Source: Streptomyces sp. 840.1 (GTDB taxonomy: Bacteria; Actinomycetota; Actinomycetes; Streptomycetales; Streptomycetaceae). Taken from it: a stretch of DNA of 64,000 bases. A model generated the notes under the pieces. That model saw nothing but the letters and a program-made list of their open reading frames with translations. It did not search any database and was not told where the DNA came from. Every line of letters starts with the position of its first letter. Position 1 is the stretch's first letter. This document shows positions 38,782 through 47,600 of the stretch, piece by piece. Where the stretch lies: assembly GCF_003751445.1 (NCBI RefSeq), contig NZ_RJUU01000004.1, positions 1 to 64,000 on the forward strand. The letters are read 5' to 3'. The translations under genes were made by a program, and so were the position numbers.

Positions 38782-40067
38782 TACACCAGCGCTCCGGCTT
38801 TCGCCTCGGTGCGGATGCCGGCACCGCAGAGCTCGGACTCGAACCAGTCCCGGGCACTCGCGGTCGGAATGCTCAGCTCCTCCCAGATTCCCCGAAGGGC
38901 CTGGGCGAAGCTCTCGACGTCGCTCTGGCTGTGCACGGCGGACGGAGCGATCCGCAGGATCTCCTCGCCCGCGGGCACGCTCGGGGCGTTGATGGACTGG
39001 ACGTAGATCCCGTGCCGCTCGAACAGCAGCTGGGACGCCCGCTTGCACAGCTCGTCGTCACCGACGAAGGCGGCGATGATGTGGGAGTCCGTGGAGACGA
39101 ACGGGATGTCGGCGTCGATCAGGAGGCTGTGCAGAAGCTGCGCGTTCTCCGAGAGGAGCTTGCGCTCGACGTCGGAGGACCGCAGGTAGCGGACCGACGC
39201 CAGCGCGGCGGCAGCGACCGCCGGCGGCAGCGAGGTGGTGAAGACGAACGAGCGCGCGTAGGTCCGCACCGCGTCCACGAGGGCCGCCGGGCCCGCGATG
39301 TAGCCGCCGACCGTTCCGAAGCCCTTGGCCAGGGTGCCCATGACGACCGTGAAGCGATCGCGGATGCCTTCCCGCGCGGCGATGCCGGCGCCCTGCGGAC
39401 CGTACATGCCGACCGCGTGGACCTCGTCGATGAAGGTGGTGGCACCGTACTTGTCGGCGATGTCGGCGATCTCGGCGAGCGGCGCGACGTTGCCCGACAT
39501 GGAGTAGACCGACTCCACGACGATGAACTTCGGGCAGTCGGCGGGAGCCGCCGCGATCAGCTCCTCCAGGTGGGCGACGTCGTTGTGCCGGAAGACGTGC
39601 TTCTGCGCGCCGCTGTGGCGGAGTCCGTCGATGATCGAGGCGTGGTTCTTCGCGTCGGAGAACACGACGGTGTCCTTGGGCATCCCCGCCAGCACGGTGA
39701 GGGCGCCTTCGTTGGCGGTGTAGCCGGAGGTGAAGAGGAGCGCGGCCTCCTTGCCGTGCAGATCCGCCAGTTCGTTCTCCAGACGGACGTGGTGGTGGTT
39801 GGTCCCGCCGATGTTCCGGGATCCTCCGGAGCCTGCGCCATGGGTCTCTATCGCGGCCTGCATCGCCTCGATGACCTGCCGGTTCTGCCCCATGCCCAGG
39901 TAGTCGTTGCTGCACCAGACGTTTACTTCCGAATCCACCCCGTCACGCCGGGCAGAGGCCATGGGGTAGTGACCGGAACGACGGCCGATCTCCAGGAACT
40001 CGCGCTTGCTCTCCGCGAGATCGCCGGCGGTTTTGCCACTCAGATAGGATGCCAGGTGAACGTTCAT
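38781..40067 (-). CDS. 5-Aminolevulinate synthase for C5N unit formation
   Basis: A 428-aa PLP enzyme that condenses glycine with succinyl-CoA to 5-aminolevulinate. Seen: [14 protein letters not shown], the glycine-rich [24 protein letters not shown] with the PLP aspartate, and the Schiff-base lysine in [13 protein letters not shown]. Most streptomycetes make heme through the C5 glutamyl-tRNA pathway, so ALA synthase genes in them usually mark C5N-containing secondary metabolites such as the manumycin group, moenomycin, ECO-02301 and bafilomycin B1. The neighbours (two AMP ligases and a polyene PKS on the same strand) fit this. AAGGCGAG stands just before the ATG. Confidence 0.93.
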   Translation of the reverse strand: MNVHLASYLSGKTAGDLAESKREFLEIGRRSGHYPMASARRDGVDSEVNVWCSNDYLGMGQNRQVIEAMQAAIETHGAGSGGSRNIGGTNHHHVRLENELADLHGKEAALLFTSGYTANEGALTVLAGMPKDTVVFSDAKNHASIIDGLRHSGAQKHVFRHNDVAHLEELIAAAPADCPKFIVVESVYSMSGNVAPLAEIADIADKYGATTFIDEVHAVGMYGPQGAGIAAREGIRDRFTVVMGTLAKGFGTVGGYIAGPAALVDAVRTYARSFVFTTSLPPAVAAAALASVRYLRSSDVERKLLSENAQLLHSLLIDADIPFVSTDSHIIAAFVGDDELCKRASQLLFERHGIYVQSINAPSVPAGEEILRIAPSAVHSQSDVESFAQALRGIWEELSIPTASARDWFESELCGAGIRTEAKAGALV

Positions 40068-40134
40068 TTACTCGCCTTCTCGACTTAGCGATGGGACTGG
40101 CCTGCACACGAGGTCGCCGGTGCCGGGAGCGGCA

Positions 40135-41718
40135 CTAGGAAAACTGCGACTTCAGGAGCTCCTTGTCGGGCTTGCCGTTGCTGTTCATCGGCAGCACGCT
40201 CAAGACGTGTATCTTCTCGGGCACGTGAATCGGGGACAGTGCCTCGGTGATTCCCGAGCGGATGTCTTCCACTTCGACCACCTCGGCCGGATCGCATTCG
40301 ATCGCGGCGTGGATGTGCTCGCTTCCGTCCTCGTCCCGGACGCTGTATACGGCGGCATGCCGGACGCCCGGGTGGGAAAGGATTTCCGCCTCGAGAACGA
40401 TGGGATGCACCTTGACGCCGCCCACCTTGATGACATGGGCGACCCGGCCCATGAGCGTCAGATAGCCTCGCTCGTCGATGAATCCGATGTCTCCGGTGGA
40501 ATACCAGCCGTCACGAAGAACTCGTGCCGTCAATTCCGGGTCCCGGTGATAGCCGTCCATCATCTGAGGAGACTTGACGTGAACCTCGCCGGTTTCGCCG
40601 GCCGTCAGCGGCGCGCCCGTTTCCGGGTTGCGGACGGCGATCTCGACATACGGGAAGGGCCGCCCGACGGTTGCCGTGAGATCCGGGTCGCCGTGCTCCG
40701 GGGGTGTGAGGGTCGTGATTCGACCGCATTCGGTCGCGGCGTACCCCTGCCACAGGACAGGGCCGAAGATCCGGAAGGCCTGGGCAATTCGTGCGGGGGC
40801 CGCGGGGCTGCCGCCGTAGACAATCCGCTTCAGTGAGGAAAGGCCTGCGGCTGCCACGGCTTCGGGGTCACGGATTCCGCGCTCGACCAGGTGGTCGATG
40901 AGCTGGAACACGTGGTTCGACGCCATGAACGTCCACGTGACGTCCTTCGACTCCGAGACGGTCTGCGCGAACTTCTCGGCGTCGAAGGTCTCGTGGAGGT
41001 ACAGCGCTCCGCCCAGCGCGAGGACCGCGTCCGCCAGCGGTGCGACGCCGTGGCTCAGCGGGGTCGACACCAGTATCGTCGCGCAGTCGGCCTCACGGCC
41101 GAGCTCCATCCAGGCGCTCAGGGTGGCTTCCCACGCACCGCCCGACAGCCGGATGCCCTTGGGCCGTCCCGTGCTGCCGCTGGTGAAGCCGATGAAGGCC
41201 GGCGCGCCCGGCTCCCACGACACGGCTTCCGGGGTACCGGCGCCCTCGGTCCGGCCTGCCCCGTCGTGCTCCGCGTGCGCAACCCGTGTCACCGGGATCC
41301 CGCTGCCGGCAGCGAGCTCCGCCGCGCGCTCCGAGCCTTCGGCATCGGCGTAGATGGTCACGGCTTCGGTCTCGCGCAGGATCTGGATCTGGTGGTCCAG
41401 CGGGAGGACCGTCGCCCTGGTGCCGGGGTTGGTCGTGCGCAGATAGGACACGGCGCCGCCGAGCAGATGCGTCGCGTACCGCGCGGTGAGCATCTCGGGG
41501 CTGTTGGGCGCGACCAGAATCGCGACCATGTCCCCCCTGCCCACTCCGCTATTGCGCAGCGCAAGGAACGTTTCAGTGACGGACCGAATCAGATCACTGC
41601 CGGAGAAGGTCTTACCACGCCAATAGGCGGCATCCCGATCCGGTGCGGCTGCGAGCAGCGAAAGGATATCGGAGACATAACTCTGACTTTTACTCCACCA
41701 ATGTTCGGGCAGGCTCAT
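40135..41718 (-). CDS. AMP-dependent ligase, probable C5N amide synthetase
   Basis: A 527-aa ANL-superfamily adenylating enzyme. Seen: GFTSGSTGRPKGIRLSGG, WQGYAATECGRITT, the hinge WYSTGDIGFIDERGYLTLMGRVAHVIKVGGVKVHPIVLEAEI, and the C-terminal lysine motif NSNGKPDKELLK. It is first in the operon that continues into ALA synthase, acyl-CoA ligase and PKS. In comparable clusters the third member of the C5N cassette is an amide synthetase related to AMP ligases that joins the C5N amine to the polyene carboxylate. This is the best role here, but CoA-ligase activity on ALA cannot be excluded. The ATG at 41718 is preferred because GGAAGG lies 4 nt upstream; an ATG at 41730 is the alternative. Confidence 0.75.
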   Translation of the reverse strand: MSLPEHWWSKSQSYVSDILSLLAAAPDRDAAYWRGKTFSGSDLIRSVTETFLALRNSGVGRGDMVAILVAPNSPEMLTARYATHLLGGAVSYLRTTNPGTRATVLPLDHQIQILRETEAVTIYADAEGSERAAELAAGSGIPVTRVAHAEHDGAGRTEGAGTPEAVSWEPGAPAFIGFTSGSTGRPKGIRLSGGAWEATLSAWMELGREADCATILVSTPLSHGVAPLADAVLALGGALYLHETFDAEKFAQTVSESKDVTWTFMASNHVFQLIDHLVERGIRDPEAVAAAGLSSLKRIVYGGSPAAPARIAQAFRIFGPVLWQGYAATECGRITTLTPPEHGDPDLTATVGRPFPYVEIAVRNPETGAPLTAGETGEVHVKSPQMMDGYHRDPELTARVLRDGWYSTGDIGFIDERGYLTLMGRVAHVIKVGGVKVHPIVLEAEILSHPGVRHAAVYSVRDEDGSEHIHAAIECDPAEVVEVEDIRSGITEALSPIHVPEKIHVLSVLPMNSNGKPDKELLKSQFS

Positions 41719-42121
41719 GGGACCTTCCATAGCGATGTCATCCGATTGGGCGGTTTAATCTTCGACATCCAATGGAATCCAGTCAACCTCGTTCCGTCAG
41801 GGCTCTAGCAACCGTCATGCGCTTCTTGAACGCATGACTTCGAATCCCTCTTCGGTGCGAGGTGGCGCGCCTGCACGGGCGTTACATCCACGCGATTGCA
41901 TTCCCGTGGCAGTGGGCCGGAAACCGCCCCCGGCGCCCACACATACCCGCGCGAGAGGCCGCCTCGACGGGGAGAACGCGGCTTCGCCGGGCGCCGGCGG
42001 CTCCTCGCGTCCGGTGCCGGCGCCCGGCGACCGCCACCGGTGTGGAGCGAGACTTGAGCGTTCTTCCAGGGCCTCCAGCGAGCCTCGAACCATCCATCGC
42101 CGGGGCCCAAGGAGAATCGAG
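41719..42121. promoter_or_regulatory. Divergent control region between the two operons
   Basis: This 403-bp gap separates the minus-strand PKS/C5N operon from the plus-strand operon and should hold both promoters. It contains a perfect inverted repeat at 41814-41838 (GTCATGCG, 9-nt spacer, CGCATGAC), a good operator candidate. The part next to the minus-strand genes is AT-richer. The plus-strand half is GC-rich and shows no gene with a ribosome binding site. The first plus-strand gene has AAGGAG 7 nt before its ATG. Confidence 0.55.
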
Positions 42122-43390
42122 ATGGAAGAGACCGACGCACCGCTGTCGCACGAACTCTCCGACTGGTGCAGTTCCGCAGGGGCGGGCGACTTCCCGTACG
42201 CCGGCGTCATCGACCGGCTGCGCGCCGTGGGCAAGCACTTCCTCGACGAGGAGCTCCTGACGCTGCTCTCGGAGTGCCGCACCGTGTTCACCGAGGCGTC
42301 ATCCGGCGGCGGCGAAGACATCCCGGACACCTTCGCCGGGCCCTTCCTCGACGTCCTCCTGGACAAGTTCGACGACCGTTACGACTACCCCAGCTACACG
42401 GCGCTGGCGCTGTTGCGGCGGGGCGCGCCCGACAGCCGGTCGGGCTGGGAGGTGCTGCGCCGGCACCGCGACCGCACGGTGCTGATGCTGCTCGCCGACC
42501 TGATCGGCTTCGAACGCGACGTGCTGGAGGGCGCCCCCCGCGACCCGCAGGGGATGCTCCCGGGCGAACCGCTCCTGAACAAGCGGCTGCGGCTCGCGGC
42601 CAGGGTCATGGAACCGGCCGCGCTGCGCGTGCTGGACGGGGCCGTCGACCCCGTCGTCGTCGCCGCGACACCGGGCCGCACTCCGGCCGGCGAGCTCGCG
42701 GACGCCGTGCTGGCCACCGTCACCGCCGGGGAACGGCTGATGCTGCGCACCAGCCTTCAGCCCGTGTACGTGCTGCACGACGAGTACCTGTTCCTGCGCG
42801 TGCTCCAGTCCTTCGAGACCACCTTCGCCTTCATGTCGGCCACGCTGGACGAGGCGGTGCGCACCCTGCGCGGCGAACAGCCGGGCGACGCAGCCGCGTT
42901 GGTCGCCGCGGTCACCGACGTACTGCGCGAGTCGCTGCCGCTGTTCTCGTTGCTCGCCACCATGCAGCCCGAGTCGTTCCAGCTGTTCCGGCAGTTCACG
43001 GAGGGTGCGAGCGCCATCCAGTCCGAGGGTTACAAGACCTTCGAGTCGTACTGTTCCACCCCGGCTCGAGCGAGGCTGGACTCGTTCGCGTTCCTCTCTG
43101 TTCCTGACGTGCGAAGCGAAGTGCTGGCCGGCCGGGAGACCGTCCAGGGCACCTGGGAGAACGTGATCTCCAGTGGATGGCTCCCGGAGCCGGACGCCGC
43201 GGTCCTGCGGGCTGCCGCCCTTCAGCTGGAGGGGGTGCACCAGCGATGGAAGCAGACCCACTACCGGCTGGCCGTACGGATGATCGGCACCAGGAGCGGC
43301 ACCGGTTCCACGGAGGGTGTGCCGTATCTGGCGTCGGTGATCTCCCAGCGGCTGTTCCCCGCCATGGAACAGCAGCCGGCCGTCGGCTGA
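42122..43390 (+). CDS. Tryptophan 2,3-dioxygenase-like protein A (heme family, altered site)
   Basis: A 422-aa protein that I place in the tryptophan 2,3-dioxygenase (TDO) superfamily, which includes histidine-ligated heme oxygenases of secondary metabolism. Matching blocks are HDEYLFLRVLQSFETTF, FRQFTEGASAIQSEGYKTFE and WKQTHYRLAVRMIGTRSGTGS. By hand alignment to canonical TDO, the proximal heme histidine is kept (His380) and the GTG loop is kept. The distal histidine of the LF-x-x-x-H-Q motif is Leu228, and the substrate carboxylate-binding arginine is Lys305. It therefore may not bind tryptophan or do the standard ring opening. It is first in the plus-strand operon, 33 bp before a second, more divergent TDO-like gene, and the two may form one heteromeric enzyme. 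AAGGAG at good spacing supports the ATG. Confidence 0.7.
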   Translation: MEETDAPLSHELSDWCSSAGAGDFPYAGVIDRLRAVGKHFLDEELLTLLSECRTVFTEASSGGGEDIPDTFAGPFLDVLLDKFDDRYDYPSYTALALLRRGAPDSRSGWEVLRRHRDRTVLMLLADLIGFERDVLEGAPRDPQGMLPGEPLLNKRLRLAARVMEPAALRVLDGAVDPVVVAATPGRTPAGELADAVLATVTAGERLMLRTSLQPVYVLHDEYLFLRVLQSFETTFAFMSATLDEAVRTLRGEQPGDAAALVAAVTDVLRESLPLFSLLATMQPESFQLFRQFTEGASAIQSEGYKTFESYCSTPARARLDSFAFLSVPDVRSEVLAGRETVQGTWENVISSGWLPEPDAAVLRAAALQLEGVHQRWKQTHYRLAVRMIGTRSGTGSTEGVPYLASVISQRLFPAMEQQPAVG

Positions 43391-43423
43391 CCACGATCAG
43401 CGAACCGGAGGACACCGAAGCCC

Positions 43424-44284
43424 ATGAGCAAGAGAGCCACAACCGGACGTCCGGGTACCGCCCGCCGCGCACTGAACCCGGACGCCGCAGATCCGCAGCT
43501 CGTCTACGAGTACGACCGGGGCAGCAACTACGAGCAGGACACCCGGCTCACCACGGCACTGTCCGCCCTCCTCCCGGAGGACCAGCTCGTCCACCCCGAC
43601 CAGCGGCTGTTCCAGTCCGTGCACCTGATCACCGAGTACGCGTGGGCCGCGATGCACTTCGAGATGGGCCGTGCGGTGACCCTGCTGGACGACGGCGACC
43701 CGCTGCTGGCCACGCAGGTGCTGGAGCGTGCCGCCTCGCTGGGACGCATACCGGTGCAGGCGCTGGACACCCTGGTGGAATTCCTGCCGCAGACCGGCCT
43801 GCTCACCATGCGTGACACCTTCCCCGAGAACACCACGGGGCTGGACTCCCCCGGGGCGCGCAATCTGCGCCGTGCGGCGCAGCCCCTGTGGCGGGCCTTC
43901 ACCCGGGCGCTGGAGCGCGCCGGTCTCACCTCGGAGGACCTGATCACGGCGCAGGGCAGGCTCGCGGCGCCGGCCGGCGACGAGCGGGCCGCGGCCGATC
44001 TCGCGCTGGTGCGGCAGGGCCTGATCCGGCTGGACGGGGCCGTCGCGGACTGGAAGCAGCTCCATCTGCGCATGGTGTGGGGCCAGTTGGGCGGGCACCC
44101 CGAGGCCGAGCCGCACTCCGTGGCCGGCGGGAGCTGCCCCGTACTGCCCACGAGTCTGCGCGGGGAGTCCACCGTCAGCCTCATCAGGATGTCCGAGCGC
44201 ACCCTCTTCCCCCAGCTCTGGGACGCCGTGGATGCCACCTACCGCCGTTTCGTCCCACCCGTCCCCGCTGACGCGGCGTCCTGA
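43424..44284 (+). CDS. Tryptophan 2,3-dioxygenase-like protein B
   Basis: A 286-aa protein, shorter than its neighbour and close to the usual TDO length. HPDQRLFQSVHLITEYAWAAM aligns with the TDO HDExLF...HQ..ELW block and keeps the distal histidine (His67). GLDSPGARNLRRA aligns with the SGFQSxQYR block and keeps the arginine (Arg146). WKQLHLRMVW keeps the proximal heme histidine (His214). The GTGG loop that follows in true TDOs is not recognisable. It thus retains the three residues of which the upstream paralogue has lost two. Substrate and reaction are unknown. The position just before a free carrier protein allows the idea that the pair acts on a carrier-bound amino acid, which is inference. 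GGAGG lies 11 nt before the ATG. Confidence 0.6.
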   Translation: MSKRATTGRPGTARRALNPDAADPQLVYEYDRGSNYEQDTRLTTALSALLPEDQLVHPDQRLFQSVHLITEYAWAAMHFEMGRAVTLLDDGDPLLATQVLERAASLGRIPVQALDTLVEFLPQTGLLTMRDTFPENTTGLDSPGARNLRRAAQPLWRAFTRALERAGLTSEDLITAQGRLAAPAGDERAAADLALVRQGLIRLDGAVADWKQLHLRMVWGQLGGHPEAEPHSVAGGSCPVLPTSLRGESTVSLIRMSERTLFPQLWDAVDATYRRFVPPVPADAAS

Positions 44285-44303
44285 CCACGTAAGGAGTCTC
44301 CCC

Positions 44304-44600
44304 ATGACATCGGCGCTACCCACCGACGGTGCGACGAGCGAGCTGGCGTCGCTGGTGCGCACCGCCTGGACCGAGAGCCTGGGCCACGACGAGTTCCACG
44401 ACGAGGAGAACTTCTTCCTGGTCGGCGGTCACTCGATGTGCGCGCTGCGGATCGTGCGCACGCTCAAGCGGGAGCTGGGGGCGCCCCTGACGGTACGCCA
44501 GTTCTTCGCGCACCCGACCGTGACCGAGCTGGCCGCCTTCCTCGCCGGGGCCGCCCCGGTCAGCGGTGGCCCCGGAACGCGTGCGGGGGCAGGGGCGTGA
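44304..44600 (+). CDS. Free-standing peptidyl carrier protein
   Basis: A 98-aa carrier protein with the phosphopantetheine site FFLVGGHSMCALRI (Ser44), in the GGHS form typical of NRPS carriers. AAGGAGT precedes the ATG. The stop overlaps the GTG start of the next gene (GTGA). It is probably loaded by the free-standing adenylation protein at the end of the operon (61969-63486), and it can present its amino acid to the TDO-like enzymes or donate it to the condensation domain of the next protein. It may also serve the KS of that protein, which has no carrier behind it. Confidence 0.9.
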   Translation: MTSALPTDGATSELASLVRTAWTESLGHDEFHDEENFFLVGGHSMCALRIVRTLKRELGAPLTVRQFFAHPTVTELAAFLAGAAPVSGGPGTRAGAGA

Positions 44601-47600
44601 CCGCGGCCTCCTCCGCGCAGCTGGAGATCTGGCTGGCCGACCGCTGTGAGCCCGAGTCCGGCCGTTACAACATCCCCGTCTGCCTGGAGTTCCGCGGCGG
44701 CCTCGACGACGCGGCGCTGCGCGCGGCCCTGGCCGATGTGCTGGCGCGCCACCCCGCGCCGGCCGGACGGTTCGAAACGGTGGGGGGCACGCTGCGCCAC
44801 ACCGCGGAGCCCGGCGTGGCGGCGCCGCTGCACATCGCCGTGCGTCCTGGCGGGTACGACCGCGAGGCGGCGCTCGCCGACGCCGCCCAGGCCTCGGCCC
44901 GCCCGCTGGACCCGGGCACCGCGCCGCTGCTGCGGGTCGAGGCGCTCCGGTTCGACGACGGGGCCCTGGTCACGGTGACGGTGCATCACCTCGTGGCGGA
45001 CGGCCGGTCCGCCGAGGTGCTCGCCGAGGACCTGATCACCGCCTACCGGGCCCGGCACACCGGCCGCGACCCCCGCTTCGTACAGGTGCCCGTGCCCGAG
45101 CCGCAGCCTGTGGCGGCGGCCCCCGACCCGTACTGGACGACGCTGCTGGACGGCGAGCCCGCGCGGCTGGCCCCGCTTCCGGACCGGTTGCGCGCCGAGG
45201 ACGCGATGCGCGGCCCGGCGGGCTGGACCGAGCGCGAGCTGGACAGCGGCAGGCTCGCCGAGGTGCGGTCGCTCGCCGCCCGCGAGGGCGTCAGCCCGGC
45301 GATGGTCCTGCTCGCGGTGTGGAGCCTGCTGCTGCACGCCTGGTCCGGGGAGGACGACGGTGTGCTCGGCATGCCGTTCGCCGGACGGCACGAGGCGGGC
45401 CAGGACGATGCCGTCGGCCTGTTCACCCGTGTCCTGCCCGTGCGTTCCGTGCACGAGGCGGCCCGCCCCTTCGCGGACTACGCGGCCGCGCTCGGCGAGC
45501 AGGTCCTCCTGTCCATGGAGGCGCACGCGGATTCGGGCGACCTGCCCCCCGGCAGCGCCCCCGCCCACGCGGCGGTCTTCCTGCACCAGCCGCAGCCCGC
45601 ATCGGCCTGGCAGGTGCCGGGCGCCGAGGTGCGGCTGCTGCATCCGGAGAGCGCGGCAGCCAAGTACGACCTGGCGTTCGCGGCCGTGGAGGCCCCGGAC
45701 CGGCTCGTGCTGCGCATCGACTACGACCAGGACCTGTACGCGCCCGCCACGGCCGAGCTGATGGCGGAGCAGATCGACCGGATGCTGGCGGTGGCGTCCC
45801 GGCCGGGCATCACCTGCCGGGGGCTGCTGGCCTCCCTCGCGGCGGCGCCGCAGGCCGGCGCCCCGGGCGCGCCGGTGACCGCGGCCACCGTGCCGGAGCT
45901 GGTGCTGGAGCAGGCGCGCCGCGCCCCCGGCGCCCCCGCCGTCGTGCACAACGGGGCCCTGCTGAGCTACGGCGAACTGGTGCGGGACGCCGTGCGGATG
46001 GCGCACTGGCTGCGTATCCAGGGGGTGCGCACCGACGATGTCGTGGCGCTCCTGCTGCGTCCGGGCCCGGCCACCGTCACCACCATGCTCGCGGTGGGGC
46101 TGGCCGGGGCCGCGTACCTGCCGCTCGACCCCGCCTACCCCGACGCCCAGCTGGAGCTGGTGGTCTCCGACGCCCGCCCCCGGCTCCTGATCGCCGAGCC
46201 GGACGAGGAGCACCGGGTCACCGGGCTGCCCGTGCACACCCCGGAGGCGGTCCGGGCGGCGGCCAGGCCGCTGCCGGTGTCGGCGCCGGCCACCTCGGCC
46301 GGGCCCGAGACGGCCTTCAACGTGCTCTACACCTCCGGCTCCACGGGCCGTCCCAAAGGGGTCGTGCTGCCGCACGGCGGGGTGCTGCGGATGATGCACC
46401 GCCCCGAATTCGTGCCGCTGGGCCCCGACGACGCCGTCTCGCACCTGTCCCCCCTGAACTTCGACGGCGCGACGTACGAGATCTGGGGCGCGCTGACGCA
46501 CGGCGCGAAGCTGGTCGTGCTCGACAAGGAACTCGTCCTCAGCCCACGCGAGCTGCGCACCGCCGTCCGCGCGCACGGGGTGACCACCCTGCTGGTCACC
46601 ACTCCGCTGCTGAACCGGCTGGTCGAGGACACCCCCGACCTGCTCCAGTCGCTGCGCCGCGTCTACTTCGGCGGCGAGATCATCTCCGTACCGCACATCC
46701 GCAAGGCCCTGCGCTGGGCGCGTCCGGGCACTCTGCTGCACAGCTACGGGCCGACGGAGAACTCCTTCACCTCTTCCTGGCACCCCGTCGACGAGGTGCC
46801 GCAGGGCGCGCGTACCGTGCCGATCGGCCGTGCGGTGCCGGGCACCCGGCTCCATGTGGTCCTGGAGGGCACGCTGGTCCCCGCGCCGGTGTACGTGCCC
46901 GGTGAGCTGGTGCTCGGCGGCTCGGGCGTGGCCCGGGGCTATCTCGGTGATCCGCGCGGCACCGCGGAGCGCTTCGTGCCCGATCCCTTCGGCGACGAGC
47001 CGGGGGCGCGGCTGTACCGCACCGGGGACCGGGTGCGGTGGGCGGCCGACGGGCAGCTGGAGTTCATCGGCCGCGCCGACAACCAGGTCAAGATCCGCAG
47101 TCAGCGGGTCGAGCTGGGCGAGGTCGAGGCGGCTCTGCGCGCGCACCCGCAGGTGCGGGGGGCGTTCGTCACGACCCGGGCCGACGACGCCGGCGAGAAG
47201 CAGATCGTCGGTTACACGGTCCTTGACCGTCCGTCGGCGCTGGAGAGCGTACGGACCCATCTGCGCGCCGTACTGCCCCGGTTCGCCGTGCCCTCGCACC
47301 TGCTGGCACTCGATGAGCTGCCGCTGACCCCGAACGGCAAGATCGACCGCAAGCGGCTGCCCGCACCACCGGACGCCGCGACGCCGTCGCCGGTCGCTCA
47401 GTCCGTAACACCGGTCGCTCCGCCGCAGGAAGCGGGTGGCGTCACCGGTGCGGTGCTGAAGGCCTGGCGCAAGGTGCTGCCGGGCCGCGTCTTCGACCGG
47501 GAGACCAACTTCTTCGACGCGGGCGGCCATTCGCTGCTGCTGGTCAAGCTCCAGGACGCGCTGCTGGAGACCACCGGCACCGCCCCGTCCGTCTCCGAAC

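Noticed and set aside
41834..42121. A 96-residue N-terminal extension of the first TDO-like protein
   Set aside because: The extension is low-complexity and Arg/Pro-rich, while AAGGAG 7 nt before the ATG at 42122 gives a clear start and family-like N-terminus.
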